Shown: positions 1-9,907 of the stretch, piece after piece | Numbering within the stretch: the stretch's first letter is position 1 | Layout: the number at the start of each line of letters is the position of its first letter | Assembly (NCBI RefSeq): GCF_000739775.1 | Contig: NZ_BBJH01000031.1 | Coordinates: forward strand, 62,001-126,000 | Reading direction: 5' to 3' | DNA: 64,000 nucleotides | Source of the DNA: Paraburkholderia heleia NBRC 101817 | GTDB lineage: Bacteria; Pseudomonadota; Gammaproteobacteria; Burkholderiales; Burkholderiaceae | Notes under the pieces: generated by a model | Seen by the model: the letters and a program-made list of their open reading frames with translations, nothing else | Databases searched by the model: none | Told to the model about the DNA's origin: nothing | Translations under genes and position numbers: made by a program

Positions 1-1
1 C

Positions 2-901
2 GTGATCGGCGTCGCGCAGCTGCTGGCCGCCGTGCCGGGCCTCGACGCCATCGCCCACATCCACGCCGAGCAGGTCGCGAGCATCGACAGCAAGGACATG
101 TCGCTCGCGCTGTGGACCACGCTCGCGCAGCGCGTGAACGAACTGCTCGCAAGCGACGCAGTAGACGGCGTGGTGATCACGCACGGCACGGATACGCTGG
201 AAGAAACAGCGTACCTGCTGCATCTCACGGTGAAGAGCACGAAGTCGTGCGTCTTGACGGCGGCCATGCGTCCCGCCACGGCGCTTTCCGCCGACGGCCC
301 GCTCAACCTGCTCAATGCCGTCACGCTTGCCGCGAGCGAGGCGGCGGCCGGGCAGGGCGTGCTGGTGGCGTTCAATAACCGGATTCATTGCGCACGCGAC
401 GTCGCGAAGGTCAGCACCTACGCGGTGGATGCATTCCAGTCGCCGGAGATCGGCGCGCTGGGCTGGGTGCAGGACGGCCGCGTGGAATTCCAGCGCCGCG
501 CGCTGCGGGCGCATACGGTCGGAACGCCTTTCACGGCTTCGGCGCAATGGCCGCAGGTCGAGATCGTGACGAGCTACGCGGGCGTGTCGCGTGCGGCTGT
601 CGAAGCCCTCGTTGCCGCCGGCGTGGATGGGCTCGTCGTGGCCGGCACGGGCAACGGCTCGATTCACGGCGCGTTGCAGCAGTCGCTGGCCGAGGCGGCC
701 GCCAAGGGCGTGGCCGTCGTGCGCGCCTCGCGCGTCGGCTCGGGTCACGTGATGCGCAACGGCGCGGCGAGAGACGATACGCTCGGCTTCGTGTCGTCGG
801 GCACGCTCAGCCCGTACAAGGCGCGCGTGCTGCTGCTGCTCGCGCTGGCGGCGGGCACGACCGACAAGGCGGGGCTGCAGGACGTGTTCGACACGTATTG
901 A
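2..901 (+). CDS. L-asparaginase, type II-like (5' end outside window)
   Basis: This is the C-terminal part of an L-asparaginase, which hydrolyses L-asparagine to aspartate and ammonia. The frame is open to the left edge, so the N-terminal segment with the first catalytic threonine motif (usually GGTIA) is missing; GTG at base 2 is only the first in-frame codon. The second catalytic motif THGTDTLEET is intact about 60 residues into the visible part, followed by the conserved AMRPATALSADGPLNL segment. About 299 residues are visible against roughly 330-350 in the family. A strong terminator follows the stop. Whether it is exported cannot be judged without the N terminus. Confidence 0.9.
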   Translation: MIGVAQLLAAVPGLDAIAHIHAEQVASIDSKDMSLALWTTLAQRVNELLASDAVDGVVITHGTDTLEETAYLLHLTVKSTKSCVLTAAMRPATALSADGPLNLLNAVTLAASEAAAGQGVLVAFNNRIHCARDVAKVSTYAVDAFQSPEIGALGWVQDGRVEFQRRALRAHTVGTPFTASAQWPQVEIVTSYAGVSRAAVEALVAAGVDGLVVAGTGNGSIHGALQQSLAEAAAKGVAVVRASRVGSGHVMRNGAARDDTLGFVSSGTLSPYKARVLLLLALAAGTTDKAGLQDVFDTY

Positions 902-921
902 GGCTGGCTGCGCACAACGAA

Positions 922-965
922 GAACGGGCCTGGCAGATCGCTCACCGCCAGGCCCGTTTCTTTTC
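922..965 (+). terminator. Rho-independent terminator after asparaginase
   Basis: A 12-bp perfect stem (AACGGGCCTGGC with GCCAGGCCCGTT) with a 12-nt loop is followed by TCTTTTCT. It lies 21 bp past the asparaginase stop. The opposing LysM gene ends at 1001, so this separates two convergent genes. Confidence 0.85.
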
Positions 966-1000
966 TGGCCGCGTCTGGCGGCGTTTGCGTGTTGCCGCGC

Positions 1001-1507
1001 TTACTGCAGCGGCGGAATCACGAGGACCTGACCCGGATAGATCTTGTCCGGGCTCTTGAGCATCGGCGTGTTCGCCTCGAAGATCGCGTCGTTCTTCGCG
1101 CCGCTGCCGTAGTACTTTTCGGCGATCTTCCAGAGGTTGTCGCCGGCGACGACCGTGTGGTGCTGCGCTTCGGGCGCGGGATTCGTCACGCTCATCTGGT
1201 CGTCGACCTTGTCGACGTTCTGCACGTTGCCGGCCGCGACGAGGATCTTCTCCTTGGTCGGCTGGTCGGCGGCGTTGCCGGTCACGGTCACGGTGTGCGA
1301 GACGCCGTCGTAGGTCACGCCGAGGTTGTCGGCGTCGAGGCCTTGCGAGCGGATATAGGTGGCGATCGCGTCACCGGCCTTCTGGTTCAGTTCGGCGGGA
1401 TTCGCGGCGGGGTCTGCCGGTGCGGCAGCGGGCTCCGCGGCGGCAGGCGCTGCCGCCGTGCCGAACAGTTTTTCGCCTGCTTCCTTGATGAAATTGATAA
1501 TGCCCAT
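1001..1507 (-). CDS. BON and LysM domain protein (Kbp/YgaU-like)
   Basis: The 168-residue protein has the layout of E. coli Kbp (YgaU), a small potassium-binding protein of the cytoplasm or envelope. An Ala/Pro-rich stretch (residues about 18-40) precedes a BON domain (about 47-110) and a C-terminal LysM domain (about 115-166, from HHTVVAGDNLWKIAEKYYG to GQVLVIPPLQ). The start MGIINFIKEAGEKLFG fits the family, and AGGAGA sits 8 nt before the ATG. No signal peptide is visible. It stands alone. The potassium role is carried over from E. coli and not shown here; a peptidoglycan-related role is the alternative. Confidence 0.9.
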   Translation of the reverse strand: MGIINFIKEAGEKLFGTAAAPAAAEPAAAPADPAANPAELNQKAGDAIATYIRSQGLDADNLGVTYDGVSHTVTVTGNAADQPTKEKILVAAGNVQNVDKVDDQMSVTNPAPEAQHHTVVAGDNLWKIAEKYYGSGAKNDAIFEANTPMLKSPDKIYPGQVLVIPPLQ

Positions 1508-1950
1508 CGATCACTCTCCTCACGTGCTGGAAATGACTCGGTGCTCACGCGTCGTGTCCACCTTGACCCGTCTGCGTGACAGGCAGATGAAAGCACAATT
1601 GTGCAAACGCGGCCGCGAAGCCGTTCATCGGGATAGCGTCAAGGCGTGTGTAACCGGGAGGAGAGAAAAAAGAAGGCAAAGAAAAACGGGCATCCGACAC
1701 GCGGACACCCGATGACGACGTCTGACCGACCAAGGCTTCCCCGCCGTCACCGGGCGCCGCTTTCGGACCCCACTGGCCGCCCTCAGCCCAGAGCGGCACC
1801 GATTTGCCTCGCGGCGGTTGCCGCCGCCGCGAAGCGCCCCACGGGAGGCTCGTGTGCTTGAATGTCAGCGCGAGCCGATATGCGTGATCCGGTTCTGCGG
1901 GCGGCCCGCGCGTTGTGTCGCGCGTACCGCCGTCCTGCTACGGCGCAAAC
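1508..1950. other. Intergenic region between lysM-like gene and glxR
   Basis: No gene is supported in these 443 bases; short open frames here lack homology and ribosome binding sites. It holds a minus-strand terminator for the glyoxylate operon (1682-1710), a perfect 12-bp palindrome GCACAATTGTGC at 1593-1604 in the likely promoter zone of the LysM gene, and otherwise GC-rich sequence with no feature I recognise. Confidence 0.6.
1682..1710 (-). terminator. Terminator of the gcl-hyi-glxR operon
   Basis: On the minus strand GGGTGTCCG and CGGATGCCC form a 9-bp stem with two G-U pairs around a 5-nt loop, followed by GTTTTTCTTT. It lies about 240 bp downstream of the glxR stop, so a longer 3' untranslated region is implied. 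Confidence 0.65.
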
Positions 1951-2856
1951 TCAAGCCGCCTTCACCTGCGCTTGCGGCTCGGCGATCTCGAAGTTCGCCA
2001 TGATCTCGAGCGCGCGGATCATGGCCGAGTGGTCCCACGCCTTGCCGCCGTTCGCGGCGCACACGCTGAAGAACTGCTGCGCGCTCGCGGTATGCGGCAG
2101 CGCGATGCCCAGCTTGCGCGCGCCGTCGATCGCGAGGTTCAGGTCCTTCTGGTGCAGCTCGATGCGGAAGCCCGGGTTGAACGTGCGCTTGGTCATGCGC
2201 TCGCCGTGCACTTCGAGAATGCGCGACGAAGCGAAGCCGCCCATCAGGGCCTTGCGCACGCGCTCGGGGTCGGCACCCGAGCGGGCTGCGAAGAGCAGGG
2301 CTTCGGCCACGGCTTCGATGTTCAGCGCGACGATGATCTGGTTGGCGACCTTGGTGGTCTGGCCCGCGCCGTTGTCGCCGACGAGCGAGATGTTCTTGCC
2401 CATCAGTTCGAACAGGGGCCTCGCGAAATCGAACGCCTTTTGCGGGCCGCCGACCATGATCGAGAGCGTGGCTTCGCGTGCGCCGACTTCGCCGCCCGAG
2501 ACCGGCGCGTCGAGATAGTCGCAGCCGAGCGCGTTGATCTGTTTGGCGAACTGCTGGGTTTCGAGCGGCGAGATCGAGCTCATGTCGATTACGAGCTTGC
2601 CGGCCGAGAGACCCTTGGCGACGCCGTCGTCGGCGAACAGGACATTGGCGACATCGGGTGTGTCCGGCACCATCACGATGACGATGTCCGACGCCTTTGC
2701 GACCGCCGTCGAATCGGCGACGACTTCGGTTTGCGTGCGCAGGTCGTCGGGTACCGGGTACTTGCCGTTCACGGCGAGCGTGTGGCCGCCCTTGATGAGA
2801 TTGCGCGCCATGTGCGCGCCCATGATGCCGAGTCCGATAAAGCCAATCTTTGCCAT
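1951..2856 (-). CDS. glxR: 2-hydroxy-3-oxopropionate (tartronate semialdehyde) reductase
   Basis: The enzyme reduces tartronate semialdehyde to D-glycerate with NAD(P)H, the last step encoded in this operon. It is a beta-hydroxyacid dehydrogenase: the Rossmann motif GFIGLGIMG is at residues 5-13, the substrate-binding DAPVSGGEVG at 116-125, and the catalytic lysine in TTKVANQ at K169. Length is 301 residues, normal for GarR/GlxR. GGAG lies 8 nt before the ATG. It is the third gene after gcl and hyi with a 59-bp gap to hyi. The closest alternative is 3-hydroxyisobutyrate dehydrogenase, but the context decides for GlxR. Confidence 0.94.
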   Translation of the reverse strand: MAKIGFIGLGIMGAHMARNLIKGGHTLAVNGKYPVPDDLRTQTEVVADSTAVAKASDIVIVMVPDTPDVANVLFADDGVAKGLSAGKLVIDMSSISPLETQQFAKQINALGCDYLDAPVSGGEVGAREATLSIMVGGPQKAFDFARPLFELMGKNISLVGDNGAGQTTKVANQIIVALNIEAVAEALLFAARSGADPERVRKALMGGFASSRILEVHGERMTKRTFNPGFRIELHQKDLNLAIDGARKLGIALPHTASAQQFFSVCAANGGKAWDHSAMIRALEIMANFEIAEPQAQVKAA

Positions 2857-2915
2857 CTTGTGTCTCCGTTAAGGCGAATGCGTGAATGTGCGCGCCGTTG
2901 CGTGCGATGACGGGC

Positions 2916-3713
2916 TCAGGCGAGTTCGGCGGTGCGCTGCATGGCGCTGCGCAGCCAGCCGAGGCCTTCGACGGTCGTCGTGCGCGGCTTGTACTCGCAG
3001 CCGATGTGGCCTTCGTAGCCGAGCGTGTCGAGCAGATCGAACAGGAACGGGTAGTTAATTTCGCCCGTGCCGGGTTCGTTGCGGCCCGGATTGTCGGCGA
3101 GCTGGATGTGGGCGATCTTTGCGAAGTGCTTCTTGATCGTCGCCGCGAGTTCGCCTTCCATACGCTGCATGTGATAGATGTCGTACTGCAGGAACAGGTT
3201 GTCCGAGCCGGTCTTTTCGATCACATCGAGCGCTTGTGCCGAGCGGTTCAGCGCAAAGCCGGGAATGTCGTATGAGTTGCACGGCTCCACCAGCAGGCGG
3301 ATGCCTTCGCGCTTGAGTTCGCCGGCGGCAAAGCGCAGGTTATCGACGATCGTGGCGAGCGCCGTTTCGCGATCGACGCCTGCCGTCGGAATGCCGACGA
3401 GACAGTTCAGTTGCGGCACCTTCAGCGCCTTCGCATATTCGATCGCGCGGCCCACGCCTTCCTGGAACTCGCCGCGGCGCTCGGGCAGGCAGGCAATGCC
3501 GCGTTCGCCCGCTTCCCAGTTGCCCGCAGGCAGGTTGTGGAGGACGAGTTTCAACCCGTTGAGCTCCAGACGCTCGGCCAGCTCGGCGGCATTGTACGGA
3601 TACGGGAACAGGAACTCCACGGCGTCGAAGCCCGCTTGTGCGGCCGCTGCGAAGCGGTCGAGGAAGGGCGCTTCGTTGAACAGCATGGTGAGGTTCGCGG
3701 CGAATTTTGGCAT
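2916..3713 (-). CDS. hyi: Hydroxypyruvate isomerase
   Basis: The enzyme interconverts hydroxypyruvate and tartronate semialdehyde. It is a 265-residue TIM-barrel protein of the xylose isomerase-like family. The expected metal ligands are visible: E143 (in VEPCNSYD), D178 (in QYDIYHMQ), Q204 (in AHIQLAD) and E240 (in GCEYKP), in agreement with the numbering I recall for the E. coli enzyme. It sits between gcl and glxR on the same strand, with 113 bp to gcl, and is probably cotranscribed. The ribosome binding site is weak (GAGA), which fits translation within an operon. Confidence 0.94.
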   Translation of the reverse strand: MPKFAANLTMLFNEAPFLDRFAAAAQAGFDAVEFLFPYPYNAAELAERLELNGLKLVLHNLPAGNWEAGERGIACLPERRGEFQEGVGRAIEYAKALKVPQLNCLVGIPTAGVDRETALATIVDNLRFAAGELKREGIRLLVEPCNSYDIPGFALNRSAQALDVIEKTGSDNLFLQYDIYHMQRMEGELAATIKKHFAKIAHIQLADNPGRNEPGTGEINYPFLFDLLDTLGYEGHIGCEYKPRTTTVEGLGWLRSAMQRTAELA

Positions 3714-3826
3714 GATGCTGGGTCTCGCTGGTCGGTCAGTAAAAGAAGTCAGGCGGTAAATCAGCCAGGCCGCGCGCCGGTGCCGTGCGCGCTGCCCGTG
3801 TTGCGGCGAGGCGGGCTCGAGTGCGC

Positions 3827-5611
<1,785 letters not shown>

Positions 5612-5708
5612 GATTGTCTCCTGAATGTCTCGTATGCGAGGGATGGCGATGCGTTGAGGCCACTTTAGGGGCGCAGGAAAGGTTTGATAAGATCAGTTCA
5701 GGTCGTTT

Positions 5709-5732
5709 ATTCCGAAACAAAAAGTATGGAAT
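5709..5732. promoter_or_regulatory. Inverted repeat between gcl and the LysR gene
   Basis: ATTCC and GGAAT form a perfect inverted repeat separated by 14 AT-rich bases, unusual in this GC-rich region. It lies 98 bp before gcl and about 200 bp before the LysR start. The symmetry and placement suit a LysR-type regulator site. That is inference; no experiment or family motif is available from the sequence. Confidence 0.4.
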
Positions 5733-5780
5733 GCCAGTGGGGCGCTGGGGCAACGGTTGCGCCGGCGCCTGCGGCGCGCG

Positions 5781-5923
5781 GCATGGGGCATCACTAAGCG
5801 CTAAAGCGCCAAGTGCTGCCGACAGCTTTGCATGGGGCATCACTAAGCGCTAAAGCGCCAGGTGCTGCCGACAGCTTTGCATGGGGCATCACTAAGCGCT
5901 AAAGCGCCAAGTGCTGCCGACAG
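5781..5923. repeat. 49-bp tandem repeat, three copies
   Basis: Copies start at 5781, 5830 and 5879 with an exact 49-bp period; the third is cut at 45 bp where the ribosome binding site of the LysR gene begins. Copies differ by one base (AAGTG or AGGTG). Each unit contains an imperfect 24-bp palindrome running from CACT to AGTG with GCGCT and AGCGC inside, 18 of 24 positions matching. The array lies within the leader or promoter of the LysR gene. The form resembles dispersed REP-like elements, which is inference; I saw no other copy in the window. Confidence 0.9.
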
Positions 5924-5933
5924 GAGACAGGCA

Positions 5934-6842
5934 ATGGACCGCTTCAAGCAGATCGAAACCTTCGTGCGCGTCGCGGACGCGGGCAGCCTCGCGGCGGCGG
6001 CGCTCGAGGAAGGCGTCTCGCCGGTGATCCTCGGGCGGCGTATCGACGCGCTGGAAAGGCGCCTGGGCGTGAAGCTCATCTACCGCTCCACGCGGCGGCT
6101 CGTGGTGAGCGAGGAGGGCGCGGCCTTTCTCGAGCGCTGCCGCGGCCTGCTCGCCGACTGGGATCAGGCGGAAAACGAGCTGTCCGCCGGACGCCAGGTG
6201 GTGAGCGGCCATCTGATCGTCTCGGCGCCCGCCGCGTTCGGGCGCAAGCACGTCGCGCCGCTCGCGCCCGCGTTTCTCGCCGACAAGCCCGAACTCCAGG
6301 TGTCGTTCAATCTCACCGACCGCGTGGTCGATCTGGTGCGCGAGGGCTACGACCTGTCGATCCGCATCGGCGGCGCGGTGGACCCGAACTTCGTCGCCGT
6401 GAAGCTCGCCACGAACCGGCGCGTGGTGTGCGGCACACCCGAGTATTTCCGCAAGCACGGGCGCCCGAAAACGCTCGAAGACCTGCCGAACCACAATTGC
6501 CTAGCGTTCAACCTGCAGGGCGGCCAGAACCGCGGCTGGTACTTCAGCCGCGGCGGCAAGCTCGTCACCGTGCGCGTGGGCGGCACGCTCGACTGCAACG
6601 ACGGGGAGCTGCTGCACCGCTGGGTGACCGAGAGCCTCGGCCTCGGCTGGCGCTCGACCTGGGAGATCGACGCCCAGCTTGCACGCGGCGAACTCGAAAC
6701 GGTGCTCGACGAATACGCGCTGCCCGACTACGACATCCTCGCGGTGTATCCGCAGCAGCGCTACGTGCCGGCGCGCGTGCGCTACTTCATCGACTATCTC
6801 AAGGAGGTCTACGCGCGGCCGGGGTACTGGGCCGGCGCGTAA
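5934..6842 (+). CDS. LysR-family transcriptional regulator
   Basis: A 302-residue LysR regulator. The N-terminal winged helix-turn-helix (about residues 1-60) starts MDRFKQIETFVRVADAGSLAAAALEEGVSPVILGRRIDALE; note the unusual VILGRR in place of the common SAVSR-type recognition segment. The C-terminal effector-binding domain spans about 90-295. The start at 5934 is chosen because AGGAGACAG lies just before it and the domain begins there; an earlier in-frame ATG at 5862 would lie inside the tandem repeat. It is divergent from gcl-hyi-glxR, so control of glyoxylate use is likely but inferred. Confidence 0.9.
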   Translation: MDRFKQIETFVRVADAGSLAAAALEEGVSPVILGRRIDALERRLGVKLIYRSTRRLVVSEEGAAFLERCRGLLADWDQAENELSAGRQVVSGHLIVSAPAAFGRKHVAPLAPAFLADKPELQVSFNLTDRVVDLVREGYDLSIRIGGAVDPNFVAVKLATNRRVVCGTPEYFRKHGRPKTLEDLPNHNCLAFNLQGGQNRGWYFSRGGKLVTVRVGGTLDCNDGELLHRWVTESLGLGWRSTWEIDAQLARGELETVLDEYALPDYDILAVYPQQRYVPARVRYFIDYLKEVYARPGYWAGA

Positions 6843-6966
6843 TCGCGCGCGGCGAATTTATTTTTCGTTTTCGTGCGCGCGCAGCGGGAATAAACTGGCC
6901 CGAACTTCGGTAGTGCCTGTATGCGGCCACGGTCGCGCAAGCCAGACGAAGAAGCGAGGGGACGAC

Positions 6967-7761
6967 GTGGGCGAATCCGCGTACGAGCAGGATGAGGCAG
7001 GGCGCAGCCGCCGTTTTCAGGCGCTGGCGCTGCCGCATCTCGATGCGGCCTACAACCTCGCGCGCTGGCTCTCGCGCAACCCGGGCGACGCGGAAGATAT
7101 CGTCCAGGAGGCGTTTCTGCGCGCGTTCCGCTTCTTCGATGCCTTTCGCGGCGACGAGGCCCGCCCTTGGCTGCTCGCGATCGTGCGGCGCGTCTGGTAC
7201 GACGAATGGCGGCGGCGCGCGGGTGCGGAAGAGGTGGCGCCGTTCGACGAGTTGCGCGACGACGCGCCGCTCGAGGGCTGGGAAACGGGCGGCGTCGATC
7301 CCGAGACGCTCGCGATTCGCGCCGAAGACGCCCGCCACGTGCAGGATGCGCTCAGGCGCCTGCCGGTCGAGTATCGGGAAGTGCTGGTGCTGCGCGAGCT
7401 GGAGGAGCTGGGCTACCGCGAGATCGCGGCGATCGCCGATCTGCCGGTCGGCACGGTGATGTCGCGGCTCGCACGTGGGCGCAGGCGGTTGGCGACGCTG
7501 CTGGCGGGGTACCGCGGCGGCGAGCGCGAGCAGGCAGCGGCGCGTACTGCAGTCAACGAGACGGCAAACGATCCGGTTGTCCCCGCCCACGGCTGCGCGG
7601 ACGACAGGGCAGGAGTCGGGGGAAGCAGTCAAGCCAGGAGACCATCCGGCCGGGGAAACGGCGGTCGGTTCCGCGAGGAGCCGGCCGCCGACGGCGGAGC
7701 GCCGTTGCGCCCTTGCTCCCGCACCGAAGGCCGAACGACGGAGGCGCCAGATGAACTGTAA
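6967..7761 (+). CDS. ECF-type RNA polymerase sigma factor with long C-terminal tail
   Basis: Directs RNA polymerase to a specific promoter set. The sigma-2 region covers about residues 18-85 (NPGDAEDIVQEAFLRAFRFF and LLAIVRRVWYDEWRR); the sigma-4 region covers about 120-178 (LRRLPVEYREVLVLRELEEL, then IADLPVGTVMSRLARGRRRL). The GTG start at 6967 follows GAGGGG; open frame further upstream has no sigma homology. The 264-residue protein has about 85 residues after sigma-4 that are rich in Gly, Arg, Ala and Glu and look disordered, which is odd for this class. Its last codons overlap the anti-sigma start by 11 bp, implying coupled translation. Confidence 0.9.
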   Translation: MGESAYEQDEAGRSRRFQALALPHLDAAYNLARWLSRNPGDAEDIVQEAFLRAFRFFDAFRGDEARPWLLAIVRRVWYDEWRRRAGAEEVAPFDELRDDAPLEGWETGGVDPETLAIRAEDARHVQDALRRLPVEYREVLVLRELEELGYREIAAIADLPVGTVMSRLARGRRRLATLLAGYRGGEREQAAARTAVNETANDPVVPAHGCADDRAGVGGSSQARRPSGRGNGGRFREEPAADGGAPLRPCSRTEGRTTEAPDEL

Positions 7762-8677
7762 CGAAGCGCGCCCGCTGGTCGACGCGAGCGTCGACCGCGA
7801 ACTCTCCGCTGCCGACGAATGGCGTGTGCGCGAGCATCTCGCAGGCTGCGAGACGTGCCGCCGTGTCGCCGACGATGCGCAGGCCATCTCCCGAATGATC
7901 CGTTCCGCGCCATACCACCGGGCGCCGGCTGGGCTCGCTGCGCGTATTGCCGCGGCATTGCCGGCGACGGATATCCCGCCTGCGAAGGCAATGCCTTCGC
8001 CAGCCCCCGCGCGCAAATCGGGCGGCTGGCGCGCGTGGCTGCGCAACGGGTGGCCAGCCAGCGTCGGCGGGGCGCGAGGCAACGCGGGCGGCCGGGGCTG
8101 GGGCACTGAGTCCGTCGGCGCGGGTCCGCACGCGGCCACGCTCGCGTGGTTCGGTTGCGCGGTGTTGATCCTTGGCGCGCTGGCGGTGATCGCCACACTG
8201 CATCTGCGCCGCCCGGCCGCTGAGACGGCCTTCGTCGACGACCTCGTGTCGAGCCACGTGCGCGCCCAGATCTCGGGCCGCGATATCGACGTGATCTCGA
8301 CGGACCGCCATACCGTGAAGCCGTGGTTCAACGGTCGCATCGACTATGCGCCGCCCGTCTTCGATCTGGCGCAGCAGGGTTTTGCGCTGGCGGGCGGACG
8401 TCTCGATTATGTGGGGCGCGAACGCGTCGCCGTGCTCGTCTATCATCATGGCAAGCATGTGATCGACGTCTACGTATTTCCGCCAGGCGCGAGCGGACCC
8501 GCCGTCTCGGGCGCTGCGCCGCCGGCTTCGAGCGAAGGCTACGCGCTCCTGCGCTGGCAGGCGGCGGGCATGACCTGGTGGGCGGTGAGCGACGCCGGCG
8601 CGGATGCGCTCGACGGCCTGCGCGCGGCGCTCGACGCCCGTCTCGCGGGCGGCGCGAGCGAGGCGGCAGGGGGCTAG
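7751..8677 (+). CDS. Membrane-anchored zinc-finger anti-sigma factor
   Basis: Probably binds and holds the sigma factor encoded just before it. The N-terminal cytoplasmic domain has the zinc anti-sigma signature H29-x3-C33-x2-C36 with an additional C3. One hydrophobic segment at about residues 131-155 (AWFGCAVLILGALAVIATLHL) is the likely transmembrane helix, leaving about 150 periplasmic residues. Total length is 308. The start at 7751 is fixed by the overlap with the sigma stop and by MNCNEARPLVDASVDREL, which begins the domain. The signal it senses cannot be read from sequence. The genes after it (rpsF operon) have their own promoter. Confidence 0.88.
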   Translation: MNCNEARPLVDASVDRELSAADEWRVREHLAGCETCRRVADDAQAISRMIRSAPYHRAPAGLAARIAAALPATDIPPAKAMPSPAPARKSGGWRAWLRNGWPASVGGARGNAGGRGWGTESVGAGPHAATLAWFGCAVLILGALAVIATLHLRRPAAETAFVDDLVSSHVRAQISGRDIDVISTDRHTVKPWFNGRIDYAPPVFDLAQQGFALAGGRLDYVGRERVAVLVYHHGKHVIDVYVFPPGASGPAVSGAAPPASSEGYALLRWQAAGMTWWAVSDAGADALDGLRAALDARLAGGASEAAGG

Positions 8678-8791
8678 GCCGCCGTCTCAGACGCGCACTT
8701 GGGAGCGCCTTCAGGCGTGCCTCCAGGGTGCTCCTCGCTGCGCAAGTCATTGAAAACACGCCCGATTCATCGACCGCACGCAGGATCTATC

Positions 8792-8820
8792 TTGCGTGCG
8801 CAACCTATTCGCGCTACAAT
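8792..8820 (+). promoter_or_regulatory. Sigma-70 promoter of rpsF-priB-rpsR-rplI
   Basis: TTGCGT (8792-8797) and TACAAT (8815-8820) are separated by exactly 17 bp. Transcription would start near 8827, giving a leader of about 70 nt before rpsF. Confidence 0.8.
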
Positions 8821-8836
8821 CTTCGGCTTCTCACTT

Positions 8837-8864
8837 GCCACACCGGTTCCGACGCCCGGGTGGC
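8837..8864 (+). promoter_or_regulatory. Candidate S6:S18 autoregulatory hairpin in rpsF leader
   Basis: GCCAC (8837-8841) and GTGGC (8860-8864) pair around an internal region with CCGG on each side, including a CCG near the stem. Leaders of rpsF operons in many bacteria carry a hairpin with a bulged CCG bound by the S6:S18 pair. Position and shape fit; exact base roles are inferred. Confidence 0.45.
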
Positions 8865-8896
8865 TTCTATCCAAAAGTCAGCACAAGGAGTGACAC

Positions 8897-9268
8897 ATGC
8901 GTCATTACGAAATCGTCTTCATCGTGCACCCCGATCAGAGCGAGCAGGTGCCCGCCATGATCGAGCGCTACAAGAGCACGATCACCTCGCACGGTGGCCA
9001 GATCCACCGCATCGAAGACTGGGGCCGTCGTCAACTGGCCTACATGATCGAGAAACTCGCGAAGGCTCACTACGTCTGCATGAACATCGAATGCGACCAG
9101 ACCACGCTCGACGAACTGGAACACGCGTTCAAGTTCAACGACGCCGTTCTGCGTCACCTCATCGTCAAGATGAAGAAGGCCGAAACCGGCCCGTCGCCGA
9201 TGATGAAGGAAGTGCAGCGCGAAGAAGCCAAGAAGGCGGCTGCCCAGCCGACCGAAGCGCAGGCTTAA
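8897..9268 (+). CDS. rpsF: 30S ribosomal protein S6
   Basis: Small-subunit protein that binds 16S rRNA as a heterodimer with S18. The 123-residue sequence starts [21 protein letters not shown] and contains the typical [16 protein letters not shown] and [10 protein letters not shown] segments, with the usual charged, disordered C-terminal tail. AGGAG precedes the ATG by 7 nt. It is the first gene of rpsF-priB-rpsR-rplI, and its partner S18 is encoded two genes later. Confidence 0.98.
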   Translation: MRHYEIVFIVHPDQSEQVPAMIERYKSTITSHGGQIHRIEDWGRRQLAYMIEKLAKAHYVCMNIECDQTTLDELEHAFKFNDAVLRHLIVKMKKAETGPSPMMKEVQREEAKKAAAQPTEAQA

Positions 9269-9302
9269 TTAACGTAAGCCATCAGGATTCAGGCAACTCC
9301 GC

Positions 9303-9602
9303 GTGAACAGGCTTCAACTTACCGCGAGCGTCGTCGAACGCGAACCGGTGCGGTACACCCCCGCCGGCGTTCCGATCGCAAGCGTTACGTTGCAGCACCG
9401 CACGGAGGTCGTCGAAGCCGGCATTCCCCGCTTCGTCGAACTCACGATGCCCGCGGTGGCGGCCGGCAAGGTCTGCGGTCTCGTGGAAAGCTGTGAGATG
9501 GGCGTGGAAGCGCTCTTCACCGGTTTTCTGGCGAAAAAGCACCGCAATGCGCGAACCCTGGTGTTTCACATCACCGAAATGCAAGGCACAGGAAAGGACT
9601 AA
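9303..9602 (+). CDS. priB: Primosomal replication protein N (PriB)
   Basis: PriB is a single-stranded DNA-binding OB-fold protein that bridges PriA and DnaT during replication restart. The 99-residue sequence starts with GTG and shows the PriB pattern: [57 protein letters not shown]. It lies between rpsF and rpsR as in other proteobacteria, with 2 bp before the rpsR start codon, so translation is probably coupled. The GTG start and little evidence of a ribosome binding site suggest lower expression than its ribosomal neighbours. Confidence 0.95.
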   Translation: MNRLQLTASVVEREPVRYTPAGVPIASVTLQHRTEVVEAGIPRFVELTMPAVAAGKVCGLVESCEMGVEALFTGFLAKKHRNARTLVFHITEMQGTGKD

Positions 9603-9604
9603 CC

Positions 9605-9880
9605 ATGGCCCGCCCGACTGGTAAGAAATTCGACAAGCGTCGTCAGCAACAAAACCCGCTCTTCAAGCGCAAGAAGTTCTGCCGCTTCACGGCTGCAGGC
9701 GTCGAGCAGATCGACTACAAGGACCTCGATACGCTGAAGGACTTCATCGGCGAAAACGGCAAGATCACGCCGGCTCGTCTGACGGGTACGAAGGCCCACT
9801 ATCAGCGTCAGCTGGACACGGCTATCAAGCGCGCGCGTTTCCTCGCGCTGATGCCGTACACCGACCAGCACAAGGCCTAA
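9605..9880 (+). CDS. rpsR: 30S ribosomal protein S18
   Basis: Small-subunit protein that pairs with S6 on the platform. It is 91 residues, slightly longer than the E. coli protein (75), mainly from the basic N-terminal [19 protein letters not shown]. The core [21 protein letters not shown] and [36 protein letters not shown] is fully conserved. AAGGA precedes the ATG. Confidence 0.98.
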   Translation: MARPTGKKFDKRRQQQNPLFKRKKFCRFTAAGVEQIDYKDLDTLKDFIGENGKITPARLTGTKAHYQRQLDTAIKRARFLALMPYTDQHKA

Positions 9881-9907
9881 CAAGACGACGCGATAAGGAG
9901 CAATAGA

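Noticed and set aside
1593-1604. Palindrome GCACAATTGTGC as an operator of the LysM gene
   Set aside because: Only one copy, no identified regulator and no mapped promoter; noted in the intergenic entry without a functional claim.
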